Both the position numbers and the translations under genes were made by a program. This document shows positions 1-5,725 of a stretch of DNA of 5,725 nucleotides, in pieces. A model generated the notes under the pieces. It saw only the letters and a program-made list of their open reading frames with translations. It was not told where the DNA came from and made no database searches. This DNA is from Elusimicrobiota bacterium (GTDB taxonomy: Bacteria > CG03 > SLGR01 > PWQF01), in contig PWMP01000024.1 in NCBI GenBank assembly GCA_003558145.1, forward strand, positions 1-5,725, written 5' to 3'. Within the stretch, counting starts at the first letter, position 1. Each line of letters starts with the position of its first letter.

Positions 1-751
1 CAAATTTTCCTGTCGGGTTTACAAGATACCTGGTTTTGTCCGTAAGGAACTGTTCGGGGACAACCGGCTTAACAACTTTGTCAATAATTTCCTCTTTAAA
101 ATCGTCCGTTATGCAACTTCCCGAAGAATCAAGCACGGTCTTGTCGTGCTGGCTGGAAACAACAACAGTATCCGCATAAACAGCTTTGCCGTCTCTGTAT
201 GTCATTGTCACCTGGGATTTACCGTCCGGTTTCAGCGATTTTATCTCCCCTTGCTTTCTAACTTTTGCAAGCTGCATGGAGAGTTTGTGGGCCAGCATTA
301 TAGGAATAGGCATAAGCTCTTCGGTTTCATCGCAGGCATAACCTACCATCAGCCCCTGGTCCCCTGCTCCGCCGCTGTCAACACCCTGGGCAATATCCGG
401 CGACTGCTCGTTTATAGCGTTGAGAAGGCAAAGCGACTTATATTCAAAGCCCAGTTCAGGATCTATATATCCGATGTCTTTTACCACCCCGCGCACAATT
501 TTAGGGAAATCAACATAAGTTCCCGTTGTTATTTCTCCTCCTATCAGGGTCAGTCCCGTGCTTACAAAAGTTTCGCATGCGACGCGGCTTCCCCTGCGGT
601 CTGTTTCCTTTAGGCGGTAAGGATTTAACCCCTCACTGACATCGTATTTGAGAATCTCATCAAGCAACGCGTCGGATATCTGGTCACTGACCTTGTCCGG
701 ATGTCCTTCCGTTACAGATTCGGATGTAAACGTAAAATCTTTTCCTCTCAT
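1..751 (-). CDS. metK: S-adenosylmethionine synthetase (methionine adenosyltransferase), 3' end cut by the window
   Basis: Makes S-adenosylmethionine from methionine and ATP in the cytoplasm. I translated 250 complete codons from an ATG at 751-749; the frame stays open to base 1. Visible family motifs are TSESVTEGHPDK (residues 9-20; H17, D19 and K20 match E. coli H14, D16, K17), the K+-ligand region VACET with E60, the signature GAGDQG at 128-133 with D131, KSQV with K178, SSQH at 199-202, and NPTGKF at the cut edge. About 150 C-terminal residues, including the GGGAFS-type signature, lie outside. A GAAAGGA ribosome site (767-761) sits 9 bases before the ATG, in the 24-base gap after the mutase gene. 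Compared with E. coli there are about 15 extra residues between D37 and R56, 5 fewer before GAGDQG, and 7 extra between H202 and P229. No promoter is seen, so it is probably co-transcribed with the mutase. Confidence 0.97.
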   Translation of the reverse strand, partial: MRGKDFTFTSESVTEGHPDKVSDQISDALLDEILKYDVSEGLNPYRLKETDRRGSRVACETFVSTGLTLIGGEITTGTYVDFPKIVRGVVKDIGYIDPELGFEYKSLCLLNAINEQSPDIAQGVDSGGAGDQGLMVGYACDETEELMPIPIMLAHKLSMQLAKVRKQGEIKSLKPDGKSQVTMTYRDGKAVYADTVVVSSQHDKTVLDSSGSCITDDFKEEIIDKVVKPVVPEQFLTDKTRYLVNPTGKF

Positions 752-775
752 AGAATTTTATCCTTTCTTAATTTT

Positions 776-2155
776 TTATTTATACAACACAGCCTTTTGC
801 CCTTCTGCCAGAAGGACTTCCGTCTCCTCCATCGTTTCCGACTCCGCATAAATCCTGACAACAGGCTCGGTGCCTGAAGGACGAATAAGAAGCCACTTAT
901 CATTTTCCATTATAATTCTCAAACCGTCAAGCGCAAGGGTGCTTTTAACCTTAAAAGGAAAACTTCCGTTTTCAATTTTTTTCTTTATTTTATCCAGAAT
1001 TTCCGAAGGTGAAATACCCGGAGTTATTTTAATATCATTTCTCAGATAAGCGCTGTTGCCGTATTTACCGCTCACCTCCTTCCATATCTCCCCTATTTTT
1101 TTGCCTCTTCTCTGACACATCTCAATCATTTTTGATGCCGCATAAATCGCGTCCCTTTCCGGAAGGTAATCACCGAATCCAATGCCGCCGCTTTCTTCTC
1201 CGGCCAAGACCGTGTCTCCCTTTAAAAGATGCGGGCATATATTTTTAAAACCTATAGGAACTATCTCAACATCAACACCATACTCGGCTGCTATGCGCCC
1301 GACAAGATAGCTTCCCGCTACCGCCATAATAATCTTTCCTTTTATTCCCCTGCTTAAAACATCCTCCGCAAGGACAGACAGTATTACCTGGGGAGACAGG
1401 TATTTTCCATTCTCATCTACGGCCGCAATCCTGTCGGAATCGCCATCCAAGGCAAAGCCGATGTCTGCTCTGTTCTTTATAACGGCTTCACTAAGCTCTT
1501 TCAGCGACTGGGGCTTCGGTTCGGGACTGCGTCCTCCAAAAAGAGGATCGCGCCAGTTATGCAGAGGAACAACAGTGTAACCTTTCTCTTCAAGTACCTG
1601 CTCAAAATAAGGTGCGCCGGTGCCATACATAAAATCACAGGCCACGGAAGCGTTTCCCCCGGGAAGAACGCGCCGCACTTCATCCAGGTAGTCTTCAGTC
1701 CAGTCATTTTTTTGCCCTTTAAATTCAAGAATTCCGCATGAGGGAGAATTGTTTTCAAGCCCGCTTGTTATTTCAAGTGTGGTTTCCTGGCTCGCCGAAC
1801 CTCCGTATTTTTCCTTTATCTTAAACCCGTTGTACTCCGGACCATTATGGCTGGCCGTTATCATTACTCCGAGAACTGCTGAATCAGAGTTTTTGACTCT
1901 GTGGGAAACACAGGGGGTAGGGACCGGCTTTGAAGACAAGTCCACTTTAACACCTTCTTTTTCCATAACAGCAGCGGCAAAAGACGCATATTCAGGGGAA
2001 AGAAAGCGGTTATCGTATCCTATGCATACTTCTCCGCCTTTGTCTTTTATCCACCGCGCAGTGCGCCGCGCGACTATTTCAAGGTTACCGAAAGTAAAAT
2101 CTTTGGCTATTATTCCTCTCCATCCGTCTGTTCCGAATTTAATCTTATCAGTCAT
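776..2155 (-). CDS. Phosphoglucomutase/phosphomannomutase (alpha-D-phosphohexomutase family)
   Basis: Interconverts a hexose 6-phosphate and its 1-phosphate through a phosphoserine and a sugar bisphosphate intermediate, feeding nucleotide-sugar synthesis in the cytosol. The 459 residues cover all four family domains: FGTDGWRG at 7-14, the catalytic loop ITASHN with the phosphorylated serine at S102, the Mg2+-binding loop DGDSDR at 237-242, the sugar-specificity loop GEESGG at 319-324, and the phosphate-binding loop RPSGTEP at 425-431. Length and motif order are normal and nothing catalytic is missing. Glucose versus mannose preference cannot be settled from these loops, so no gene symbol is given. 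The ATG overlaps the TGA of the upstream epimerase as ATGA (2155-2152), with a GAAAGGA ribosome site inside that gene, which points to coupled translation. Paired with two epimerases and a glycosyltransferase, it likely supplies sugar 1-phosphate for a surface glycan. Confidence 0.95.
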   Translation of the reverse strand: MTDKIKFGTDGWRGIIAKDFTFGNLEIVARRTARWIKDKGGEVCIGYDNRFLSPEYASFAAAVMEKEGVKVDLSSKPVPTPCVSHRVKNSDSAVLGVMITASHNGPEYNGFKIKEKYGGSASQETTLEITSGLENNSPSCGILEFKGQKNDWTEDYLDEVRRVLPGGNASVACDFMYGTGAPYFEQVLEEKGYTVVPLHNWRDPLFGGRSPEPKPQSLKELSEAVIKNRADIGFALDGDSDRIAAVDENGKYLSPQVILSVLAEDVLSRGIKGKIIMAVAGSYLVGRIAAEYGVDVEIVPIGFKNICPHLLKGDTVLAGEESGGIGFGDYLPERDAIYAASKMIEMCQRRGKKIGEIWKEVSGKYGNSAYLRNDIKITPGISPSEILDKIKKKIENGSFPFKVKSTLALDGLRIIMENDKWLLIRPSGTEPVVRIYAESETMEETEVLLAEGQKAVLYK

Positions 2156-3075
2156 TTCATTCCTTTCTTCTCAAACCATTCAAGAGTTTTACTGACTCCT
2201 TCTTCAAATCCGGCCTGAGCTTTCCAGCCCAGGACCGAAGCGGCTTTCTGAACATTCATCCGGCTTGCCTGCAGCTCTCCCGGCCGCGCCGGTTCGTAAA
2301 CGGGCTGTTTGTCATAGCCGGTTTTATTCTTCATTAAATAAAACAGTTCGTTAACGCTTTTTGATTCACCTGTACCTATGTTGCAGACTCCGCACGGCGA
2401 GTCAATCGCGCTGATGCAGCCTTTTATAACATCCCGGACATAAACATAATCTCTCAGCTGGTTGCCGTCGCCAAAAATTCTTACATCTTTTCCCGAAAGC
2501 ATTGAACCTGCAAAAATAGCGACAACCCCTGCTTCGCCGTAGGCATCCTGGCGCGGGCCGTAAACATTGGCAAACCTTAAAGCTGATGTCTTCATTGAAT
2601 AAAGATACCTGTACGTGTTGAGATAGAACTCAAAGGCAAGCTTTGAGTTACCATAAGGACACAGCGGGTCCGGATAACGCTCCTCGTCAGGCAGGGTCTC
2701 AGGACATTCACCGTACATAACACCGCCCGAAGAGGAAAATATAAAGTTTTTTACTCCGTATTTCCGTGAGTTTTCAAGCAGGTTTATGCCGCCGGATATA
2801 TTGACATCGGCATCGTACAGGGGATCCTCTACTGATTTGCGCACATCCATCTGAGCGGCCAGGTGGAAAACTGATTCAAACTTTCTTTTTTTGAATAATT
2901 TTTCCATACCGGAAGATCTTATATCAATCTTTTTGAAACTGCAGGAAGAATTAATATTTTCTTTCTTTCCCGTAGAAAGATTATCGGCAATAGTTACAGA
3001 ATTGCCCAGTTTGACGAGCTCATCAACAAGATGAGAACCTATGAAACCGGCGCCGCCGGTTACAAGTACATTCAT
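2152..3075 (-). CDS. NAD-dependent epimerase/dehydratase, GalE-like extended SDR
   Basis: Extended short-chain dehydrogenase/reductase acting on a nucleotide-linked sugar, most like bacterial and archaeal UDP-glucose 4-epimerases. The 307 residues begin with the Rossmann motif TGGAGFIG (G7, G10, G13) and an acidic residue at D31 that would bind the NAD ribose. HLAAQ at 71-75, the SSS strand at 114-116, and the catalytic pair Y141/K145 (YGNSK) follow. The C-terminal substrate domain shows RFANVYGPRQ at 167-176, FGDG at 201-204 and RDYVYVRDV at 208-216, then a PARPGE segment. All are typical of UDP-hexose epimerases, though other C4 or C3,5 epimerases and 4,6-dehydratases share the fold. A GAAAGGA ribosome site (3090-3084) lies 8 bases before the ATG. 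The gene ends in a 4-base overlap with the mutase. It is a distant paralogue of the other epimerase here; the different substrate domains suggest a different sugar. Family is certain; substrate is inferred. Confidence 0.93.
   Translation of the reverse strand: MNVLVTGGAGFIGSHLVDELVKLGNSVTIADNLSTGKKENINSSCSFKKIDIRSSGMEKLFKKRKFESVFHLAAQMDVRKSVEDPLYDADVNISGGINLLENSRKYGVKNFIFSSSGGVMYGECPETLPDEERYPDPLCPYGNSKLAFEFYLNTYRYLYSMKTSALRFANVYGPRQDAYGEAGVVAIFAGSMLSGKDVRIFGDGNQLRDYVYVRDVIKGCISAIDSPCGVCNIGTGESKSVNELFYLMKNKTGYDKQPVYEPARPGELQASRMNVQKAASVLGWKAQAGFEEGVSKTLEWFEKKGMK
2161..2167 (-). promoter_or_regulatory. Mutase ribosome binding site inside the end of the upstream epimerase
   Basis: GAAAGGA on the minus strand, 5 bases before the mutase ATG, falls within the last codons (K-K-G) of the epimerase gene. 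With the ATGA stop/start overlap at 2155-2152 this is a classic coupled-translation arrangement. The same heptamer precedes metK (767-761) and the GalE-like epimerase (3090-3084). Confidence 0.75.
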
Positions 3076-3104
3076 GTTTTTTTTCCTTTCATATACATTA
3101 TGTT

Positions 3105-3110
3105 ATTATA
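3105..3110 (-). promoter_or_regulatory. Possible internal -10 box (TATAAT) before the GalE-like epimerase
   Basis: The 48-base gap between the glycosyltransferase and epimerase genes holds a perfect TATAAT on the minus strand. No good -35 hexamer sits 16-18 bases upstream (the best, TTTAAT, matches TTGACA at 3 of 6). In such an A+T-rich spacer the hexamer could be chance. If real, it would give the epimerase, mutase and metK a second promoter. Confidence 0.2.
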
Positions 3111-3121
3111 TAATTTTAAAA

Positions 3122-3133
3122 CTTTAATTAAAG
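3122..3133. repeat. 12-base A+T-rich palindrome at the glycosyltransferase stop
   Basis: CTTTAATTAAAG is a perfect palindrome overlapping the final F-N-stop codons of the glycosyltransferase. It is too weak to be a terminator stem and has no loop. It may simply follow from the codons TTT-AAT-TAA; an operator role is possible but unsupported. Confidence 0.25.
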
Positions 3134-3801
3134 AATCTGTATTTAAACAGCACCAGGACCGCTATAAGGGCGTCAAAGAACTTTATCTTCTTTCCCTGCC
3201 TGTAGGAACGGCCTTTATAAGAAACAGGAACATTTACTATCTTATGTCCGCTTTTGAGGAGTTTTGCGGTTATCTCCGCTTCTATGGCAAAACCTTCTTC
3301 TCTTAAATCCATAAGGCGTAATGTATCCCGGGGAACCAGTTTGTAGCATGTCTCCATATCTTTCACTTTTCCCCCGTAAAGAAAATTAGTGAGCAGCGTC
3401 AGACACTTGTTCGCAGTTTTCTGGGTGAAAAACATGTTTTTGCGGCCTAGAGGAAACCTGTTACCGTATACAATACTGCCGCTCCCCCTGAGTACAGGTT
3501 TAAGAAGTTTATCGTAATCAGCCGGATCGTATTCAAGGTCAGCGTCCTGAAAAAGAATATATTCCCCCGACGCTTTTTTTATTCCCAGCCGGAGTGCGGC
3601 AGCTTTACCCTGATTCTGCGGCAAAGCATATAAATTAATACGGCTATCCGAAAAAGAATGTAAAACCGAAGAAGAGTTATCGGTTGACCCGTCATCAACA
3701 GCGACTACCTCGTATACACATTTCAGAGACAGAACTTTTTTTACAATTTCCCTTATTGTATCTTTTTCGTTGTAGAAAGGTATAACAACCGAAAGCAGCA
3801 T
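3124..3801 (-). CDS. Glycosyltransferase family 2, polyprenyl-phosphate sugar synthase-like, no membrane domain
   Basis: Transfers a sugar from a nucleotide donor, probably to a lipid carrier or a growing glycan at the inner face of the membrane. The 225 residues form a GT-A fold: VVIPFYNE at 5-12, nucleotide-binding VDDGSTD at 35-41, NQGKAAALR at 63-71, the metal-binding DAD within QDADLEYDP at 85-93, YGNRF at 112-116, and the conserved DMETCYK at 148-154, then GFAIEAEITAKL and a basic GRSYRQGKKI stretch at 197-206. This is the dolichol-phosphate mannosyltransferase-like (DPM/DPG) branch of GT2. It lacks the C-terminal transmembrane helices of many relatives; residues 208-222 are only a short hydrophobic, possibly membrane-touching, segment. 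The ATG at 3801 fits the family N-terminus, but no Shine-Dalgarno precedes it. The upstream epimerase stops 12 bases earlier in the same frame, so translation is probably coupled. Donor and acceptor are unknown. Confidence 0.93.
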   Translation of the reverse strand: MLLSVVIPFYNEKDTIREIVKKVLSLKCVYEVVAVDDGSTDNSSSVLHSFSDSRINLYALPQNQGKAAALRLGIKKASGEYILFQDADLEYDPADYDKLLKPVLRGSGSIVYGNRFPLGRKNMFFTQKTANKCLTLLTNFLYGGKVKDMETCYKLVPRDTLRLMDLREEGFAIEAEITAKLLKSGHKIVNVPVSYKGRSYRQGKKIKFFDALIAVLVLFKYRFFN

Positions 3802-3813
3802 GCCCGTGCAGCG

Positions 3814-4755
3814 TCAGCAGAGTCTGCTGTATGCTTCTACAGTTATTTTCATCCCCTCATGGAAATCCACTTCCGGCTTGTAACCCAGCATATCTGCGGC
3901 TTTTGAAATATCGGCCTGCGTATGCTCAACATCTCCTTTTCTCCTGGGCTCGTACTGCATCGACACATCAGCGCCGGTATTTTTTAAAATTTCAGATGCT
4001 ATGTCAAGCACACTATATCTGTTGCCGCAGGCTATATTAAAAGATTCTCCGCTAACACCCTCCGCCTCTGCAGCGAGGAGGTTGGCGGCAGCAACGTTTT
4101 TAACATAGGTAAAATCTCTTGATTGTTTACCGTCTCCATGAACGGTAAGGGGGTTTCCTTCAAGGGCCTGTTTTGCAAATATGGGAACAACAGCTGCATA
4201 CTTGGATTCAGGATTCTGACGCGGACCGAAAACATTAAAATACCTTAAACTTACCGTCTCCAGCCCAAAAGTGCGGGAAAAAGCCCTGCAGTAATGCTCA
4301 CCGGTAAGTTTGGAAACCGCATAGGGTGATATCGGCAAAGGAACCTGGTCTTCTTTTTTGGGCAGCTGTGCCGTATCTCCGTAAATGGATGAGGATGAAG
4401 CATACACAAGCCTTTTAACTCCCGATTCGGACGCGGCCATCAGAAGGTTAAGCGTCCCCGTAATGTTATAGTCATTTGTGGACATCGGATCGTCAACAGA
4501 ACGGGGAACAGAGCGGAGAGCCGCCTGGTGTATAATAATTTTGCATTCCCCGCAGAGTTTGTTCATAAGTTCTTTATCTCTTATGTCTCCCTCTACAAGT
4601 TCTATATCGTTAATTACGCCGGAAAGATTTTCTTTTTTGCCTGTTATAAAATTATCTACGACAATAACTTCTTCACCCTTCTTAAGCAGCTCATCAACTA
4701 TGTGGGATCCTATGAAGCCCGCGCCGCCTGTTACAAGATATTTTTTTTCGCTCAT
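3814..4755 (-). CDS. NAD-dependent sugar-nucleotide 4-epimerase, WbpP/GalE-like
   Basis: Extended SDR predicted to epimerise C4 of a UDP-sugar, plausibly UDP-GlcNAc to UDP-GalNAc. From the chosen ATG it has 313 residues: TGGAGFIG with G10, G13 and G16; D34 for NAD; HQAAL at 76-80 followed by RSVPRSVDDP; SSSS at 120-123; the catalytic pair Y145/K149 (YAVSK); LRYFNVFGPRQNP at 170-182 and KYAAVVP at 185-191; GDGKQSRDFTYV at 207-218. The SVPRS..DP and FNVFGPRQ..P..YAAVVP blocks resemble WbpP/TviC-type epimerases from O-antigen and Vi loci more than housekeeping GalE; the substrate remains an inference. A TTG at 4761 is in frame two codons upstream, but the AAAGGAAGGA site ends only one base before it and 7 bases before the ATG at 4755-4753, so I chose the ATG. 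It follows the barrel gene after 62 bases and precedes the glycosyltransferase in the same reading frame. Confidence 0.94.
   Translation of the reverse strand: MSEKKYLVTGGAGFIGSHIVDELLKKGEEVIVVDNFITGKKENLSGVINDIELVEGDIRDKELMNKLCGECKIIIHQAALRSVPRSVDDPMSTNDYNITGTLNLLMAASESGVKRLVYASSSSIYGDTAQLPKKEDQVPLPISPYAVSKLTGEHYCRAFSRTFGLETVSLRYFNVFGPRQNPESKYAAVVPIFAKQALEGNPLTVHGDGKQSRDFTYVKNVAAANLLAAEAEGVSGESFNIACGNRYSVLDIASEILKNTGADVSMQYEPRRKGDVEHTQADISKAADMLGYKPEVDFHEGMKITVEAYSRLC
3815..3829. repeat. Inverted repeat spanning the epimerase stop codon
   Basis: A perfect 7-base inverted repeat with one central base (CAGCAGA g TCTGCTG). As RNA it would fold as a 6-bp GC-rich stem with a 3-base loop. It covers the last codons S-R-L-C and the TG of the TGA stop, and ends 13 bases before the glycosyltransferase ATG. 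No T-run follows on the minus strand, so it is not an intrinsic terminator. It may be chance codon choice or may affect termination and restart. Confidence 0.45.
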
Positions 4756-4817
4756 AATCAAATCCTTCCTTTATGTTTTTTTAATGATTAACCCCTTGTT
4801 AGAATTGGAACTTATGA
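4756..4817. other. 62-base A+T-rich spacer with a short direct repeat
   Basis: This is the longest gap in the window. Besides the ribosome site it holds an 8-base word, ATGATTAA (+ strand), at 4784-4791, repeated at 4814-4821 across the barrel gene stop. The left copy sits inside TTAATGATTAA, a 5+1+5 palindrome. No terminator hairpin and no convincing -35/-10 pair are visible, so the barrel gene and the epimerase may share a transcript. Confidence 0.35.
4763..4772 (-). promoter_or_regulatory. Ribosome binding site that fixes the epimerase start
   Basis: On the minus strand this reads AAAGGAAGGA, two overlapping purine cores. The last base is 7 bases before the ATG at 4755 but only one base before the in-frame TTG at 4761. 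Normal spacing therefore selects the ATG and removes two residues (M-I) from the longest reading. Confidence 0.8.
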
Positions 4818-5725
4818 TTAATTAAGTTTATTTTGGACTCTTTCGATGTACTGCTGTGAGTTGGCATGTGAAGGATCCAGTTCAAGTACTTTTTCAAATT
4901 GCTTAATTGACTGTTTGTACCTGCCTTCAGAGAATAATTCATGTCCGGCCATAAAATACTTTTTCATAAGTTCCTGTTTTTCCTCTTCGGAAAGTTCTTT
5001 TTCCGGAACCCGTGAAAAAGCATACGAAAGAGAGACCCTGTGTGTCAAGCCCAGATCCTCAAAAGAAGCAAGTGCATAGTCAAAACTTATATTCTCATAA
5101 CTGAAACCGAAACCACTCGTAAGATGGCTCAGTGCGTCCAGTCCTTCAGCATAGGATTTTAGCCCCAGCCTCATAGAAAGAATAAATTTGTTTACGGGAT
5201 AATCAGCGTTTATACCGGCGTTTACCCTGAAAGGCACTTCCGCTGAATAGTTTGTCTCCGCAGAGGCAAGCATTTCAAACACGGACAGCCGGAAAGGATA
5301 CGAAGCTCCCAGGCGTACGGTTAACGGAAGAGGGTCAGACTCTTTTCTGAACTGCATTTCCGTTCCCAGGTTCTGAACCGAAAAACCTGCGTTTAAAAGA
5401 CCAAACCGGCGCATAACTCCCATATCCACTGCAACAGCGCTGGCCCTGTCCCCGTCTATATCAGAAGTTATGAATTTTAACGCCGCACCTGCCGAAACAC
5501 TTTTTATCTGCCTTGAATAAGAAGCCGCAACAGCCATATCGCTGGGACTGTATTCATCATCCATGGAGTCCCCTATGTAATTAAATTTATCTATTTCTCC
5601 GGCAAACAGGCCCGACAAACCAAGCGCCATGTAGCCGTTAAGAAGAGGAGCCCCTGCAGCAAAGTTGGAATAATTTACATCTTCAAACCACAGTGCATGT
5701 GAGAACAAAAGCTCATACCCCCTGA
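4818..5725 (-). CDS. PorV/UPF0164-type outer-membrane beta-barrel protein with C-terminal TPR, 5' end cut by the window
   Basis: The frame is open to the right edge: 301 complete codons are visible and the start is outside, so the signal peptide and first strands (my guess, 50-60 residues) are missing. Visible sequence begins RGYELLFSHALWFEDVNYS, a block typical of PorV/PorQ-like (UPF0164) barrels. Alternating polar/hydrophobic strands rich in G, Y and F follow, including the family-like stretch GFSVQNLGTEMQF and then PLPLTVRLGASY. The barrel ends near SYAFSRVPEKE; an acidic linker leads to one tetratricopeptide repeat (about 4863-4964: AGHELF..GRYKQSIKQFEKVLELDPSHA) and a short helix to the TAA at 4818-4820. 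PorV-family proteins are outer-membrane proteins, some serving type IX secretion; none of that machinery is visible here. The TPR would lie in the periplasm. Function is unknown beyond the family; link to the downstream sugar genes rests on position only. Confidence 0.85.
   Translation of the reverse strand, partial: RGYELLFSHALWFEDVNYSNFAAGAPLLNGYMALGLSGLFAGEIDKFNYIGDSMDDEYSPSDMAVAASYSRQIKSVSAGAALKFITSDIDGDRASAVAVDMGVMRRFGLLNAGFSVQNLGTEMQFRKESDPLPLTVRLGASYPFRLSVFEMLASAETNYSAEVPFRVNAGINADYPVNKFILSMRLGLKSYAEGLDALSHLTSGFGFSYENISFDYALASFEDLGLTHRVSLSYAFSRVPEKELSEEEKQELMKKYFMAGHELFSEGRYKQSIKQFEKVLELDPSHANSQQYIERVQNKLN

Noticed and set aside
146..613. 155-codon plus-strand open frame
   Set aside because: It lies wholly opposite metK, whose frame has clear catalytic motifs; the plus-strand product resembles no family I know.
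1749..2195. 148-codon plus-strand open frame
   Set aside because: It is opposite the N-terminal part of the mutase, including the catalytic serine loop, and has low-complexity serine/leucine-rich sequence expected of an antisense shadow.
3031..3306. Plus-strand frame crossing the glycosyltransferase/epimerase gap
   Set aside because: It covers the ends of two well-supported minus-strand genes and the spacer; no homology is recognisable.
3815..3829. Inverted repeat as an intrinsic terminator
   Set aside because: No T-run follows on the minus strand and a gene starts 13 bases downstream.
4756..4761. TTG at 4761 as the epimerase start
   Set aside because: The ribosome site would be only one base away; the ATG at 4755 has proper spacing and gives the usual short lead-in to the TGGAGFIG motif.
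4478..4825. Overlapping plus-strand open frames of 115 and 87 codons with hydrophobic, serine-rich products
   Set aside because: They mirror the epimerase N-terminus in two different frames and have no recognisable domain; the apparent membrane-like composition is the complement of Rossmann-fold codons.
5706..5708. TTG at 5708 as the start of the barrel protein
   Set aside because: The frame continues upstream (RGYEL) to the window edge in a block normally internal to the family, and no signal peptide follows this codon; it is an internal leucine.
1..5725. CRISPR array, tRNA/rRNA genes, insertion sequence or attachment site
   Set aside because: The window is almost filled by six coherent coding genes; no spaced repeats, terminal inverted repeats, transposase motifs or structural RNA were seen.

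Overview
The window carries six protein-coding genes, all on the minus strand and read right to left. Both ends are cut. In order of transcription they are: a PorV/UPF0164-type outer-membrane barrel protein with a C-terminal TPR (5' end outside the window), a WbpP-like NAD-dependent sugar-nucleotide 4-epimerase, a soluble family 2 glycosyltransferase, a second GalE-like epimerase, a phosphoglucomutase/phosphomannomutase, and metK for S-adenosylmethionine synthetase (3' end outside the window). Gaps between genes are short: 62, 12, 48, a 4-base overlap, and 24 bases. No hairpin-plus-T-run terminator is visible in any of them, so the six genes probably form one operon or one continuous read-through unit.

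The PorV-type barrel implies a diderm (Gram-negative-type) bacterium. Barrel-plus-TPR proteins of this style, next to sugar-nucleotide enzymes, recall Elusimicrobiota, Omnitrophota or related poorly cultured phyla. That is an impression from the protein sequences and was not tested. The DNA leans moderately to A+T, the spacers are strongly A+T-rich, and ribosome binding sites follow a GAAAGGA pattern in four of the five genes whose start is visible.

Taken together, the middle four genes look like a module that makes and uses activated sugars for a surface glycan. The mutase would convert a hexose 6-phosphate to the 1-phosphate. The two epimerases would adjust nucleotide-linked sugars: the WbpP-like one perhaps UDP-GlcNAc/UDP-GalNAc, the GalE-like one perhaps UDP-Glc/UDP-Gal. 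The glycosyltransferase, of the polyprenyl-phosphate sugar synthase type, would transfer a sugar to a carrier. No nucleotidyltransferase, flippase or polymerase lies in the window. MetK is a housekeeping enzyme that appears to share the transcript.

I do not see a clear new system here: no mobile elements, CRISPR array, tRNA or rRNA. Points worth checking are the TPR fused to the barrel protein, three indels in MetK relative to E. coli, the same-frame TGA junction with a small inverted repeat and no Shine-Dalgarno between the epimerase and glycosyltransferase, and a 50-base near-repeat shared by the two epimerase genes.
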